DNA of 64,000 nt from positions 1-64,000 of the forward strand of contig JBAZBK010000002.1 of the NCBI GenBank assembly GCA_041671505.1. Direction: 5' to 3'. Below the pieces are notes generated by a model. It did no database searches. It worked only from the letters and a program-made list of their open reading frames with translations, and was not told the DNA's origin. Positions 16,927-25,073 of this stretch are shown here, piece by piece. Numbering within the stretch: position 1 is the stretch's first letter; every line of letters begins with the position of its first letter. The position numbers and the translations under genes were made by a program. The stretch is from JACPDH01 sp041671505 (GTDB lineage: Bacteria; Acidobacteriota; Thermoanaerobaculia; Gp7-AA8).

Positions 16927-17916
16927 ATGCACCACCAGATGCAGAGGATCAAGGTCGCCCAGTACGGAATCGGCCCCATCGGCGCGGAGATTCTCCGGCT
17001 GATGTTCGAGAAGCCATGGCTCAACGTCGTCGGCGCGATCGACAACGATCCGGCGAAGGTCGGGCACGACGTGGGCGAGTTGATCGGCCTCGGTAGGCTC
17101 ACCGGGGTCACGGTGACGCCGGAGTTGGTCGGCCGCCCCGAGGTCGTGTGCCATTCGACCGGATCGCTGCTGATTGCCGTGGAGCCTCAGCTGCGAGCAT
17201 TGATGGAACATGGGTGCCACGTGATCTCGACCTGCGAGGAGCTCGCGTTCCCCCACGACCCCGAGATCCGCGAGTCACTCCAGGTGGTGGCCCGCTCGCA
17301 CGACGTGGTGCTCCTCGGCACGGGAGTGAACCCCGGCTTCGTCATGGACAAGCTGCCTCTCACGCTGAGTGCCGCGTGCCAGACGGTGAGCGCGGTTCGA
17401 ATCAAGCGTGTCGTCGACGCGTCACAGCGGCGCGAACCGCTGCAGCGCAAGATCGGTGCGGGAATGTCGCGAGCCTCGTTTCACAAGCTGGTCGACGAGG
17501 GAAGAATCCGCCACATGGGGCTCCGCGAATCGCTCGCGATGCTCGCGAACGGGATGGACCTCGACCTCGCGAAGGTTTCGGACGAGTCGATCGAGCCGGT
17601 GATCGCGGCGGAACGCGTGCTCACCGAATTCCTCACCGTCGAGCAGGGTGACGTGGCGGGCGTTCGTCAGCTGCTCATCGCGACCTCGACCACCGGCGTC
17701 GAGCTGAGCCTCGAGATCCTCATGTACGTCGGCGCGAAGGATCCCGCCGACACGATCGAGATCAGAGGGCTTCCCGACGTGTCGGCGACGATACGCGGCG
17801 GAATCCACGGCGATCGCGCCACCGCGGCGATGGTCGTCAACGCGATCCCGCGCATCCTCGCCTGCCGCCGCGGCCTCATCTCGATGGATGACATCGCGGT
17901 CGGCTATCGCGAATGA
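16927..17916 (+). CDS. DapB-like NAD(P)H-dependent dehydrogenase (diaminopentanoate dehydrogenase family)
   Basis: 329 residues from ATG 16927, with GGAGAG 8 nt upstream. The frame opens earlier at 16783 but without features. An N-terminal Rossmann fold (KVAQYGIGPIGAEILRLMFE, then GAIDNDPAKVGHD) is followed by the family segments HSTGSLLIAVEPQL, HVISTCEELAFP and VVLLGTGVNPGFVMD. These match the 'dihydrodipicolinate reductase-like' proteins that include 2,4-diaminopentanoate dehydrogenase (ornithine degradation), not true DapB. The in vivo substrate is unknown. It appears monocistronic and is followed by an iterated-word palindrome. Confidence 0.75.
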   Translation: MHHQMQRIKVAQYGIGPIGAEILRLMFEKPWLNVVGAIDNDPAKVGHDVGELIGLGRLTGVTVTPELVGRPEVVCHSTGSLLIAVEPQLRALMEHGCHVISTCEELAFPHDPEIRESLQVVARSHDVVLLGTGVNPGFVMDKLPLTLSAACQTVSAVRIKRVVDASQRREPLQRKIGAGMSRASFHKLVDEGRIRHMGLRESLAMLANGMDLDLAKVSDESIEPVIAAERVLTEFLTVEQGDVAGVRQLLIATSTTGVELSLEILMYVGAKDPADTIEIRGLPDVSATIRGGIHGDRATAAMVVNAIPRILACRRGLISMDDIAVGYRE

Positions 17917-18105
17917 GGCGATAGGCAGGCCAGAGGCCATAGGCCAAAGGAAGAATCTCCTCTAGGCGCACCCGAAGTTTGCCGCAGATCGAGATCTCGC
18001 CAGAGCAGTAGCCTTCATGTTTGCTTTGGCCTGTGGCCTCTGGCCTTTGGCCTGCCCTTCGCCTGCTCATCGCCTTTCGCCTGTCGCCTCTCGCCTGTTT
18101 TGTTA
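17912..18105. repeat. Iterated-word palindrome, GGCCTCT/GGCCTTT type
   Basis: The left arm (17912-17950) reads GCGATAGGCAGGCCAGAGGC and continues with AGGCCATAGGCCAAAGG, overlapping the stop of the preceding gene. The right arm (from about 18022) is GCTTTGGCCTGTGGCCTCTG and onward, then several CGCCT(T/C)TCGCCTG units up to 18105. The loop is about 70 bp. It occupies most of the 229-bp gap before the BNR protein gene. Confidence 0.7.
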
Positions 18106-18145
18106 GACAATTCCCCGCGTCATTCCCCGCGAGAGGACCCTCACG

Positions 18146-21100
18146 ATGAAAAACGTCCGGCCGTTCACGCTGCTCCTGGCACTGACACTCCTCACCTTCA
18201 CGCTCCACGGTGCTGCGAAGGAGGCAAAGCCGGATGACGGTTTGCGTCTCAAGGCCGAGACCTTCAAGGGGCTCGAGCTCCGCGGGATCGGCCCGGCGCT
18301 CATGTCGGGACGCATCGCCGACGTCGTGATCCATCCGACCGACCGCTCGACCTGGTACGTCGCGGTCGGCAGCGGCGGCGTCTGGAAGACGACGAACGCC
18401 GGCACGACCTGGACGCCGATCTTCGACGAGGAAGCGTCCTACTCCATCGGCTGCGTCGCGCTCGATCCGCAGCGTCCCGACACCGTCTGGGTCGGCACGG
18501 GAGAGAACGTCGGCGGACGCCACGTCGGCTACGGCGACGGCGTCTACCGCAGCCTCGACGCGGGCAAGACGTGGACGAATATGGGACTCAAGCAGTCGGA
18601 GCACATCGGCACGATCATCGTCGACCCGAAGAACTCCGACGTCGTCTACGTCGCGTCTCAGGGACCGCTCTGGAAGGCCGGCGGCGATCGCGGCCTCTTT
18701 AAGACTGTCGACGGCGGAAAGACGTGGCAGAAGATCCTCGGCGGCGGCGACTACACGGGCGTGAACGAAGTGCGGATGGATCCGCGCAATCCCGACGTCC
18801 TCTACGCGACCACGCACCAGCGCTTCCGCAACGTTGCGGTGCTCGTCAACGCCGGCCCCGAGTCGGGCATCCACAAGTCGACTGATGGCGGCAAGACGTG
18901 GCGCAAGCTGTCGAAGGGTCTCCCCGAGGAGGAAATGGGGAAGATCGGGCTTGCGATCTCGCCACAGCGACCCGACGTCGTCTACGCGACGATCGAGCTG
19001 GCACACCGCAAGGGAGGCTTCTATCGCTCCGAGGATGGCGGCGAGAGCTGGGAGAAGCGGAGCGACTACATATCGGGAGGGACGGGGCCGCACTACTACC
19101 AGGAGATCTGGGCGAGCCCGCACGCGTTCGACCGGATCTACCAGGCCGACGTCTGGCTTCACGTGTCGGACGACGGCGGAAAGACCGTCCGCGAGATCGG
19201 CGAGGACGCCAAGCACAGCGACAATCACGCGCTCGCCTTCATTGCCGACGAGCCTGGCTTCCTTCTCGCCGGCTGCGACGGCGGGCTCTACGCGACGCGC
19301 GACCTCGGCGCGTCGTGGCAGTTCTTCTCGAATCTGCCGGTGACGCAGTTCTACAAGGTCACGGTCGACTACGACCTCCCCTTCTACAACATCTACGGCG
19401 GGACGCAGGACAACAGCACCCAGGGAGGGCCGTCCCGCACGGTGAACCAGGAGGGAATCTCGAACCGCGACTGGTACATCGCGTTAGGCGCCGACGGCCA
19501 CCAGCCGGCCGCCGATCCGACGAATCCCGACATCGTCTACTGCGAATGGCAGGAAGGGAACCTCAACCGCTTCGACCGGAAGACGGGCGAGGTCGTTTAC
19601 ATCCAGCCGCAGCCGGCGGCGAACGAGCCGGCCGACCGGTTCAACTGGGACGCGCCGATCCTGATCAGCCCGCACGACTCCGCACGCCTCTACTACGCGA
19701 GCCAGCGCGTCTGGCGAAGCGACGATCGCGGCGACTCGTGGCGCGCGATCAGCGGCGACCTGTCCCGCGGCATCGACCGGCTGAAGCAGCCGGTCATGGG
19801 CCGCGTCCAGAGCTTCGACGCGGGCTGGGACTTCTGGGCGATGTCGGCCTACGGCACGATCTCGTCAATCTCCGAATCGCCCCTCGACGAGAAGGTCATC
19901 TACGCGGGCACCGACGACGGGCTCATTCAGGTCACCGAAGATGGGGGAACGACGTGGAGGAAGATCGACAAGCTCCCCGGCGTCGCGCCGATGTTCTTCG
20001 TCAACGACATCAAGGCCGACCTGCACGACCCGAACGGCGTCTACATCGTCGTCGACCACCACAAAGACGGCGACTTCGCGCCTTACATCCTCAGGAGCGG
20101 CGATCGCGGCCGCAGCTGGACCAGCATCTCGGGCGACCTACCCGCGCGACACGTCGTCTGGCGCGTCGTGCAGGACCACGTGAAGCGCGATCTCGTCTTC
20201 GCCGGAACCGAGTTCGGCATCTTCTTCACCGCCGACGGCGGGAAGAAGTGGGTCAAGCTCGAAGGAGGGGTGCCTAACATCTCGTTCCGGGACCTCGCGA
20301 TTCAGAAGCGGGAGAACGATCTCGTCGGCGCCAGCTTCGGCCGCGGCTTCTACGTCTTCGACGACTACAGCGTTCTCCGATCGGTCAGTGAGGCCTCGCT
20401 CGCAAAGGCTGCCGATCTCTTCCCGGTACGCAAGGCGCGGTGGTACTCCGAGAGGAGCCCGCTCGGAGACGAGGGTAAGGGTACGCAGGGCGACGCGTTC
20501 TTCACCACGCCCAACCCTCCCTTTGGCGCCGTCTTCACCTACTACCTGCGCGACGAGCTCCTGACGAAGAAGAAGGCGCGCACGGAAGCGGAGAAGAAGC
20601 TCATCGAGAAGAAGGGCGACACGCCGACCCCCGGATGGGATGCGATCCTCGCGGAGGAGCGCGAGGAGGATCCGGCGATCCTCCTCACCGTGACCGATGC
20701 GAAAGGAAACGTCGTGCGCCGCCTCACGGGGCCGGTGGAGAAGGGCTTCCACCGCGTCGCGTGGGACCTCCACTTCGCCTCTCGCGAGCCGTGGAAGGAG
20801 GAGGAAACTGAAGAGCGGTGGTCGCAGCCGTTCACTCCGATCGCGCCTCCCGGCCGATACACCGTCCGTCTCGCGAAGCGCGCCGACGGGGTCGTAACCG
20901 ACCTCGGGCTCGAGCAGAGCTTCGACGTCGAATCGATCCGGAAGCCGGCGCTGGCCGGCGCTTCGCCGGAGGAGGCGTCCAGATTCCAGCTCGAGCTCGC
21001 CTCTCTGCAGCGAGCGATCGAAGGAGCCGACTCCGCCATCGACGAGACGAAGACGCGGCTGAAGTCGATCCGCGAGTCGCTGATGAAGAGCGAAGTGAAG

Positions 21101-21442
21101 GACTCGTCGCTCGACGACGGCGTGCGGGCGCTCGAGAAGAAGCTCGCCGACATCTCCTTCCGCCTCTCGGGGAACACCACGCGCGAGTTCTACGGCGACC
21201 CCGGGCCAGTGTCGATCAAGCGGCGCCTCAACGTCGCGATCGGCGGGAACACCGGCTCGCTCTACGGGCCGACGCCGACGCACCGGCAGAGCATGGACAT
21301 CGCCTCGACGCAGTTCGCGGCGCTTCGGAACGACCTCGCACAACTCGTCGACGTCGAGCTGAAGGCGCTGGAGTCGAAAGTCGAAGCGGCCGGCGTGCCA
21401 TGGACGCCGGGACGCGCGGTGCCGGGGCCAGAGAAACGCTAA
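18146..21442 (+). CDS. Secreted sortilin/BNR-repeat beta-propeller protein
   Basis: 1098 residues from ATG 18146, with GAGAGGA about 8 nt upstream. The signal peptide is MKNVRPFTLLLALTLLTFTL. A long VPS10/sortilin-type propeller follows, with repeated Asp-box motifs such as SGGVWKTTNAGTTW, SLDAGKTWTNMG, STDGGKTWRKL, SEDGGESWEKR, TEDGGTTWRKI and TADGGKKWVKL. After about residue 780 a beta-rich and then helical/coiled-coil C-terminal part follows. Proteins of this layout ('glycosyl hydrolase BNR repeat', about 1000-1100 residues) are abundant in Acidobacteria. They are thought to be extracellular or periplasmic, with no proven hydrolase activity. No sorting tail was recognised. Confidence 0.82.
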   Translation: MKNVRPFTLLLALTLLTFTLHGAAKEAKPDDGLRLKAETFKGLELRGIGPALMSGRIADVVIHPTDRSTWYVAVGSGGVWKTTNAGTTWTPIFDEEASYSIGCVALDPQRPDTVWVGTGENVGGRHVGYGDGVYRSLDAGKTWTNMGLKQSEHIGTIIVDPKNSDVVYVASQGPLWKAGGDRGLFKTVDGGKTWQKILGGGDYTGVNEVRMDPRNPDVLYATTHQRFRNVAVLVNAGPESGIHKSTDGGKTWRKLSKGLPEEEMGKIGLAISPQRPDVVYATIELAHRKGGFYRSEDGGESWEKRSDYISGGTGPHYYQEIWASPHAFDRIYQADVWLHVSDDGGKTVREIGEDAKHSDNHALAFIADEPGFLLAGCDGGLYATRDLGASWQFFSNLPVTQFYKVTVDYDLPFYNIYGGTQDNSTQGGPSRTVNQEGISNRDWYIALGADGHQPAADPTNPDIVYCEWQEGNLNRFDRKTGEVVYIQPQPAANEPADRFNWDAPILISPHDSARLYYASQRVWRSDDRGDSWRAISGDLSRGIDRLKQPVMGRVQSFDAGWDFWAMSAYGTISSISESPLDEKVIYAGTDDGLIQVTEDGGTTWRKIDKLPGVAPMFFVNDIKADLHDPNGVYIVVDHHKDGDFAPYILRSGDRGRSWTSISGDLPARHVVWRVVQDHVKRDLVFAGTEFGIFFTADGGKKWVKLEGGVPNISFRDLAIQKRENDLVGASFGRGFYVFDDYSVLRSVSEASLAKAADLFPVRKARWYSERSPLGDEGKGTQGDAFFTTPNPPFGAVFTYYLRDELLTKKKARTEAEKKLIEKKGDTPTPGWDAILAEEREEDPAILLTVTDAKGNVVRRLTGPVEKGFHRVAWDLHFASREPWKEEETEERWSQPFTPIAPPGRYTVRLAKRADGVVTDLGLEQSFDVESIRKPALAGASPEEASRFQLELASLQRAIEGADSAIDETKTRLKSIRESLMKSEVKDSSLDDGVRALEKKLADISFRLSGNTTREFYGDPGPVSIKRRLNVAIGGNTGSLYGPTPTHRQSMDIASTQFAALRNDLAQLVDVELKALESKVEAAGVPWTPGRAVPGPEKR

Positions 21443-21449
21443 GGCCTCC

Positions 21450-21477
21450 GCAGGGGCACGGCATGCCGTGCCCCTGC
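21450..21477. terminator. Perfect 28-bp palindrome, second copy
   Basis: GCAGGGGCACGGCA is followed at once by its exact reverse complement TGCCGTGCCCCTGC, 8 nt after the BNR gene stop. It can fold as a 13-14 bp stem with almost no loop. It shares its core with 940-967. It may terminate transcription or be a dispersed palindromic repeat. No T-tract is present. Confidence 0.55.
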
Positions 21478-21519
21478 AGCCTGGCCGGCTTCCCTGCTCG
21501 CGACGCCCGGTCGTCAGCC

Positions 21520-21673
21520 CAATGGCCTAGATTTAACGGACGAAAGGCTGAAGTTAGAAGTTAGAACGCTGAATTGAGAACCCAGAAACGCAGTCGCTCC
21601 GGTCTTTCTGGATTCTAAATTCAACGTTCTAACTTCTAACTTCAGCCTCTGCTTCGCTAAGTCAGGGCCATTG
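21520..21673. mobile_element. 154-bp MITE-like palindromic element, copy 2
   Basis: Same termini (CAATGG...CCATTG) and exactly the same length as the element at 12616-12769. The right halves (69 bp) align without gaps at about 80% identity. It is bounded by the perfect 11-bp direct repeat GGTCGTCAGCC (21509-21519 and 21674-21684). The right-hand direct repeat includes the stop codon of the response-regulator gene, so the element apparently inserted right at the end of that gene without damaging it. Confidence 0.82.
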
Positions 21674-21678
21674 GGTCG

Positions 21679-22479
21679 TCAGCCCTGTTGCTTCCTCGCG
21701 AGCAGCTCGCCGACGAGCCGCGGGAGCTCGTTGAAGTCGAACGGCTTGTGCAGCACCGCGTAGAGCTCGTTTGCGTCGACGAACTGCAGCGTCGAGTCCT
21801 GCGCTCCGGTGACGATGATCGTCGACTTGAGCAGGTCGGGCCGTCGCATCATCAGGTGCCGGATCACGTCGAATCCCGACAGCCGGGGCAGCATCAGATC
21901 GAGAATGATCGCGTCGAAGTACCCGGTGAACAGCTGTGAGATCGCCCCTTCTCCGTCGACGACCGTGGTCACGATCCCCTGAGACTGCAGAACGAGCTCG
22001 ATCCGATCCGAGAGAAGCGGATCGTCTTCGACGACGAGGATCTTCGGCCTCTCACCTTGCGCGGTGGCCGCTTCCATCGGCTCTCTCGCCGCGCTCAACC
22101 TGATCGCGCGATCGGTGAGCTTCTCGCGACTGACGAGCCGCGTCACCACGCCGACGAGCTTGTCGCGCGTCAGAGGCTTCGGAATCCAGCCGTTCGCGTC
22201 GGACTGCTCGAACATCTTTCTCAGCTTGTCTTCGGGAAACGCAGAGACGAGGCAGATCGGAACCTGGTGGCGCGACCGTACGAGCGAGCCGAGCCGGTGA
22301 CCGGGGATCGTCGGCAGGTCGACGTCCATCAGCACGATGTCGGGCGCGGGCCCCTCGAGCGCTGCGTGAAGCTCTTCGAGCGTGCCGACGGCCACGGCTT
22401 CGAATCCCTCCGACTCGCAGAGGCGCTTCGCCTGGCTCCGAAACGTGGCGTTGTCGTCGACGATGAGTACGCGAACCAT
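21679..22479 (-). CDS. Response regulator with two receiver domains
   Basis: 266 residues from ATG 22479. The first REC domain (about 1-120) has the acidic pair VLIVDDNATF, the phospho-acceptor in DIVLMDVDLP (about 54) and the lysine in WIPKPLTRDK. The second REC domain (about 145-262) has ILVVEDDPLL, AIILDLMLPRLSGFD and VLHKPFDFNE. Both look competent for phosphorylation. There is no DNA-binding or enzymatic output domain, so it probably passes phosphate or signal to partners. No histidine kinase is adjacent. The next gene upstream on the same strand is the GGDEF pseudogene, which may once have been functionally linked. Confidence 0.85.
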   Translation of the reverse strand: MVRVLIVDDNATFRSQAKRLCESEGFEAVAVGTLEELHAALEGPAPDIVLMDVDLPTIPGHRLGSLVRSRHQVPICLVSAFPEDKLRKMFEQSDANGWIPKPLTRDKLVGVVTRLVSREKLTDRAIRLSAAREPMEAATAQGERPKILVVEDDPLLSDRIELVLQSQGIVTTVVDGEGAISQLFTGYFDAIILDLMLPRLSGFDVIRHLMMRRPDLLKSTIIVTGAQDSTLQFVDANELYAVLHKPFDFNELPRLVGELLARKQQG

Positions 22480-22547
22480 GATCTCGTGTGGATCGCAACT
22501 TTATCATGACGAGCACGCCTGCTTCAGAGGGTGCCGCTTCGCGAACG

Positions 22548-23807
22548 TCAACTCAACCGGAAACCGGCGCTGAGCCTCTCGCTCGTTTGAAGCCGGACCA
22601 GTCCCGACGCAAGCGCGGCTTCGGGATCGGCGAGGAATCGCTTCACCGCATCGGCACGCGTCGCATCGCCCGCCGTCCAGACTCCCGCCCAACCGTTCCT
22701 CCCGCTGCGCTTCACTCCGTAGAGCGCCTTGTCGGCGAGCTCGACGACGTCGTGCCAGCCGATCGCGCGCGGCTCCGACGCGAGGCACGGGAAGGCGGCG
22801 AAGCCGATCGAGCGGCTGCGGCGGATCGAGCCCCCCGAAGGAAGCGCGAATTCGAGCAGCTCCATCGACGCGCGGAGCTTCTCCGCGAACGACGCCGCTT
22901 CCTCGCGCGCCACGAAGCGAACGACGACGAGGAACTCTTCCCCTCCGCAGCGCACGACGTGATCGTCTGCTCGAGGTAGCGCCGGTTGTGCAGGCCGGTG
23001 AGCGGATCGGTGAGGCTCGCCTCCTCGATCTTCTCGTATGCCCCCTCGAGCTGGCGGTTCTTCTCCGCGAGCTCCGCGGTGCGCTCGTCGACGAGACGCT
23101 GAAGCCTGCGATTCCGCGCTTCGATCTGGCGGACGCGCAGCCGGTAGCCTCCGTAGGTCAGTGCGAGAAGGCAGGCCGCCGCGACGAGCCGGAACCACGC
23201 GGTCTCGTAGAACGCGGGATGCACCACCACGTCGATGCGCAGCAGGCGCGGGCTCCAGCGCCCCGCGCGATTCGTACCCTGCACGACGAGCGTGTAGCTG
23301 CGCGGCGGGCGGTTCGCATAGGTGATCGACCGCTGCGACGCATCGGTAGTCACCCACGCGTCGTCGTACCCCTCGAGGCGATACCGATATCGATTGCGCT
23401 GCGGCGCCGTCAGGTCGAGCGCCGCAAATTCGACGCGGAGCGATCGCCGTCCCGGCTCGATCTCGACGCGATTCACGGTCGACGCGCCGCGCCGGTCGAT
23501 CCCTCCGACACTGACAGCCGTCGCGACCACGTCGGGCTCGAACTTCCATGGCACGATTCGCTCCGGCCTAACCACCATCAGACCTTCCGGCGAGCCGAAG
23601 AGAAGTTCGCCGTCGCGCTTCTTGCTGCGGCTCGCGAAGTAGAAGTTGCGAAAGCTGCAGCCGTCCGCGGGGCCGAACTCGTCGAAGGTCCACGCCTCGG
23701 GGTCGACCCTCACCGTCGCGCCCAGCCAGACGCGTCCCTTCGCGTCCTCCAGCAGCGATTGCACCGGCTCGGACCTAGCACCGCGGATGACGGCGCCGCC
23801 GCGCCGC
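22548..23807 (-). pseudogene. Broken sensor (Y_Y_Y)-GGDEF gene
   Basis: Two reading frames must be joined to recover the protein. The first (about 23807 to 22965) encodes the end of a sensor propeller (SLLEDAKGRVWLGATVRVDP), a Y_Y_Y domain (NRYRYRLEGYDDAWVTTD), one membrane helix (WFRLVAAACLLALTYGGYRL), a coiled coil and the opening of a GGDEF domain (SLTDPLTGLHNRRYLEQTI). The frame then changes near 22958-22967. The second resumes directly at VVRCGGEEFLVVVRF and continues to the end of the domain. Roughly 50 residues normally found between these blocks are missing, including the metal-binding DxDxFK segment. The N-terminal propeller is also absent, because the glycosyltransferase stop lies at 23808. 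This suggests at least two lesions, although an assembly error at the internal joint is possible. Confidence 0.75.
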
Positions 23808-25073
23808 CTAACGATCGGGAAGAAAGCCGTGCCTGTGGTAGAGCTCGACGTGAGCGCGGGCGGCATCGTGGGGCCGCGGAAGCTCCGAAGGTATCGCCGT
23901 CTGGAGCTCCCCTGCCCGCCATCGCTCGACGATCGCCCCGAGCCCCGCCGCGCCGCTCTCCAGAGGGGCAAGCCAGCCGCCTCCCTGCTCGCGGATCCGC
24001 TCGGCCTGCGCGCCGAGGTCGAATGCCGCGACCGCGGCTCCAGCTCGCCACGCTTCCGAGATCACCAGGCCGAACGTCTCGGGCCAGACGGACGGAACGA
24101 TGACCAGCCCGATCTCGTGCCGGACCAGCAGCGCCGGGAGCTCGCCGGCTCGGTAGTAGCCGTGAATCTCGATCTGCGGCATCCGTCGCATCGCGCGGAA
24201 CAGTTCTTCGTCCCCACCGCCGAAAACGTGAAACCGCGAGCTGCCGCCGAGGCGCGCCAGCTCCGGAACGAGCAGCCCCCCTTTTGGCGGTATGACGTTT
24301 CCCACGAATGCGACACCTTTCGGCTCCTGGACCCTGGAGGGCATCGCTCCCCGGGTCTCCACCGCCGGGGCGATCAGCTCGCCCTCGAGCGCCGGCAGAG
24401 CGAAGAGGCGCCGATGCTGTTCGAGCAGGAAGTTGGACGGAAAGATCGTCGCCTTCGCCGACGACAGCAGCTCGCGAGCAAGCGCCCGCCTCACCGTCTG
24501 CTCGTCGTCGGGCACGTTCCACGTCTGCCGCAGGCATCGCGCGCAACGCGCCGGGTCCTCGGAGTAGTGACAGAAGCCCTTGCCCGGCTCCTCGTAGAGA
24601 TTGGGGCGGGCGCAGAAAAGGGCGAAATCGTGCGCGGTGATCAGGATGTCGATCCCGGAGTCTCGAAGCCGCGCGATCGACGCCGGCGGCACCTCGTATG
24701 TTCCTTCGAAGTGAACCGCGCGGGCTCCGGTCAGCGCGATCGCCTCCCTCACTCCGCTCTCGAGGTCGCGCGACACGCGCCGCACGTGTCCGTGAGGCCG
24801 CGAAAGCTCGAGCCGACCCGGAGTGAGAAGCGCGACCGCGCGAAGTTTCCGCTCCACTGCGAGCCGCGCCGCGAGCTGCTGCTGGACTCCGCCGAGGCGC
24901 GGCGCCGCTCCCGAAGCGACGACGTTCAGGAGTGGGATCGCCACGCTGCCTGCGAGCAATCCCGACACGCGAAGCGAGGCTGCCCGGGCCGACTCCGACA
25001 TTCGCTCGCCCGCGCGACGCAACGCCGAAGGCAACCCTTCGCCACGGATCACGCTCGCGACCGTTCGAATCAT
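23808..25073 (-). CDS. GT4-type glycosyltransferase
   Basis: 421 residues from ATG 25073, which overlaps the upstream gene's stop by 4 nt (ATGA). The N-terminal half has a cysteine cluster, GFCHYSEDPARCARCLRQTW. The C-terminal GT-B domain starts around EPKGVAFVGNVIPPKGG and carries the retaining-enzyme E-x7-E motif in PETFGLVISEAWRAGAAVAA (about 330). It probably transfers an NDP-sugar to a lipid-linked polysaccharide precursor on the inner face of the membrane. The donor is unknown. Its TAG stop is part of GTTAGGC. It is the last gene of the minus-strand pair with the GT2-GT4 fusion. Confidence 0.8.
   Translation of the reverse strand: MIRTVASVIRGEGLPSALRRAGERMSESARAASLRVSGLLAGSVAIPLLNVVASGAAPRLGGVQQQLAARLAVERKLRAVALLTPGRLELSRPHGHVRRVSRDLESGVREAIALTGARAVHFEGTYEVPPASIARLRDSGIDILITAHDFALFCARPNLYEEPGKGFCHYSEDPARCARCLRQTWNVPDDEQTVRRALARELLSSAKATIFPSNFLLEQHRRLFALPALEGELIAPAVETRGAMPSRVQEPKGVAFVGNVIPPKGGLLVPELARLGGSSRFHVFGGGDEELFRAMRRMPQIEIHGYYRAGELPALLVRHEIGLVIVPSVWPETFGLVISEAWRAGAAVAAFDLGAQAERIREQGGGWLAPLESGAAGLGAIVERWRAGELQTAIPSELPRPHDAARAHVELYHRHGFLPDR

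Noticed and set aside
8808..18105. CRISPR or tandem-repeat arrays in the iterated-word regions
   Set aside because: Units are only about 7 bp, with no unique spacers of constant length, and occur as inverted arms. This is not a CRISPR pattern.
22712..23971. Intact 419-residue sensor protein starting at 23971
   Set aside because: The first 55 residues are a shadow of the glycosyltransferase end and the last part is out of frame with the GGDEF domain. The gene is better read as a pseudogene.
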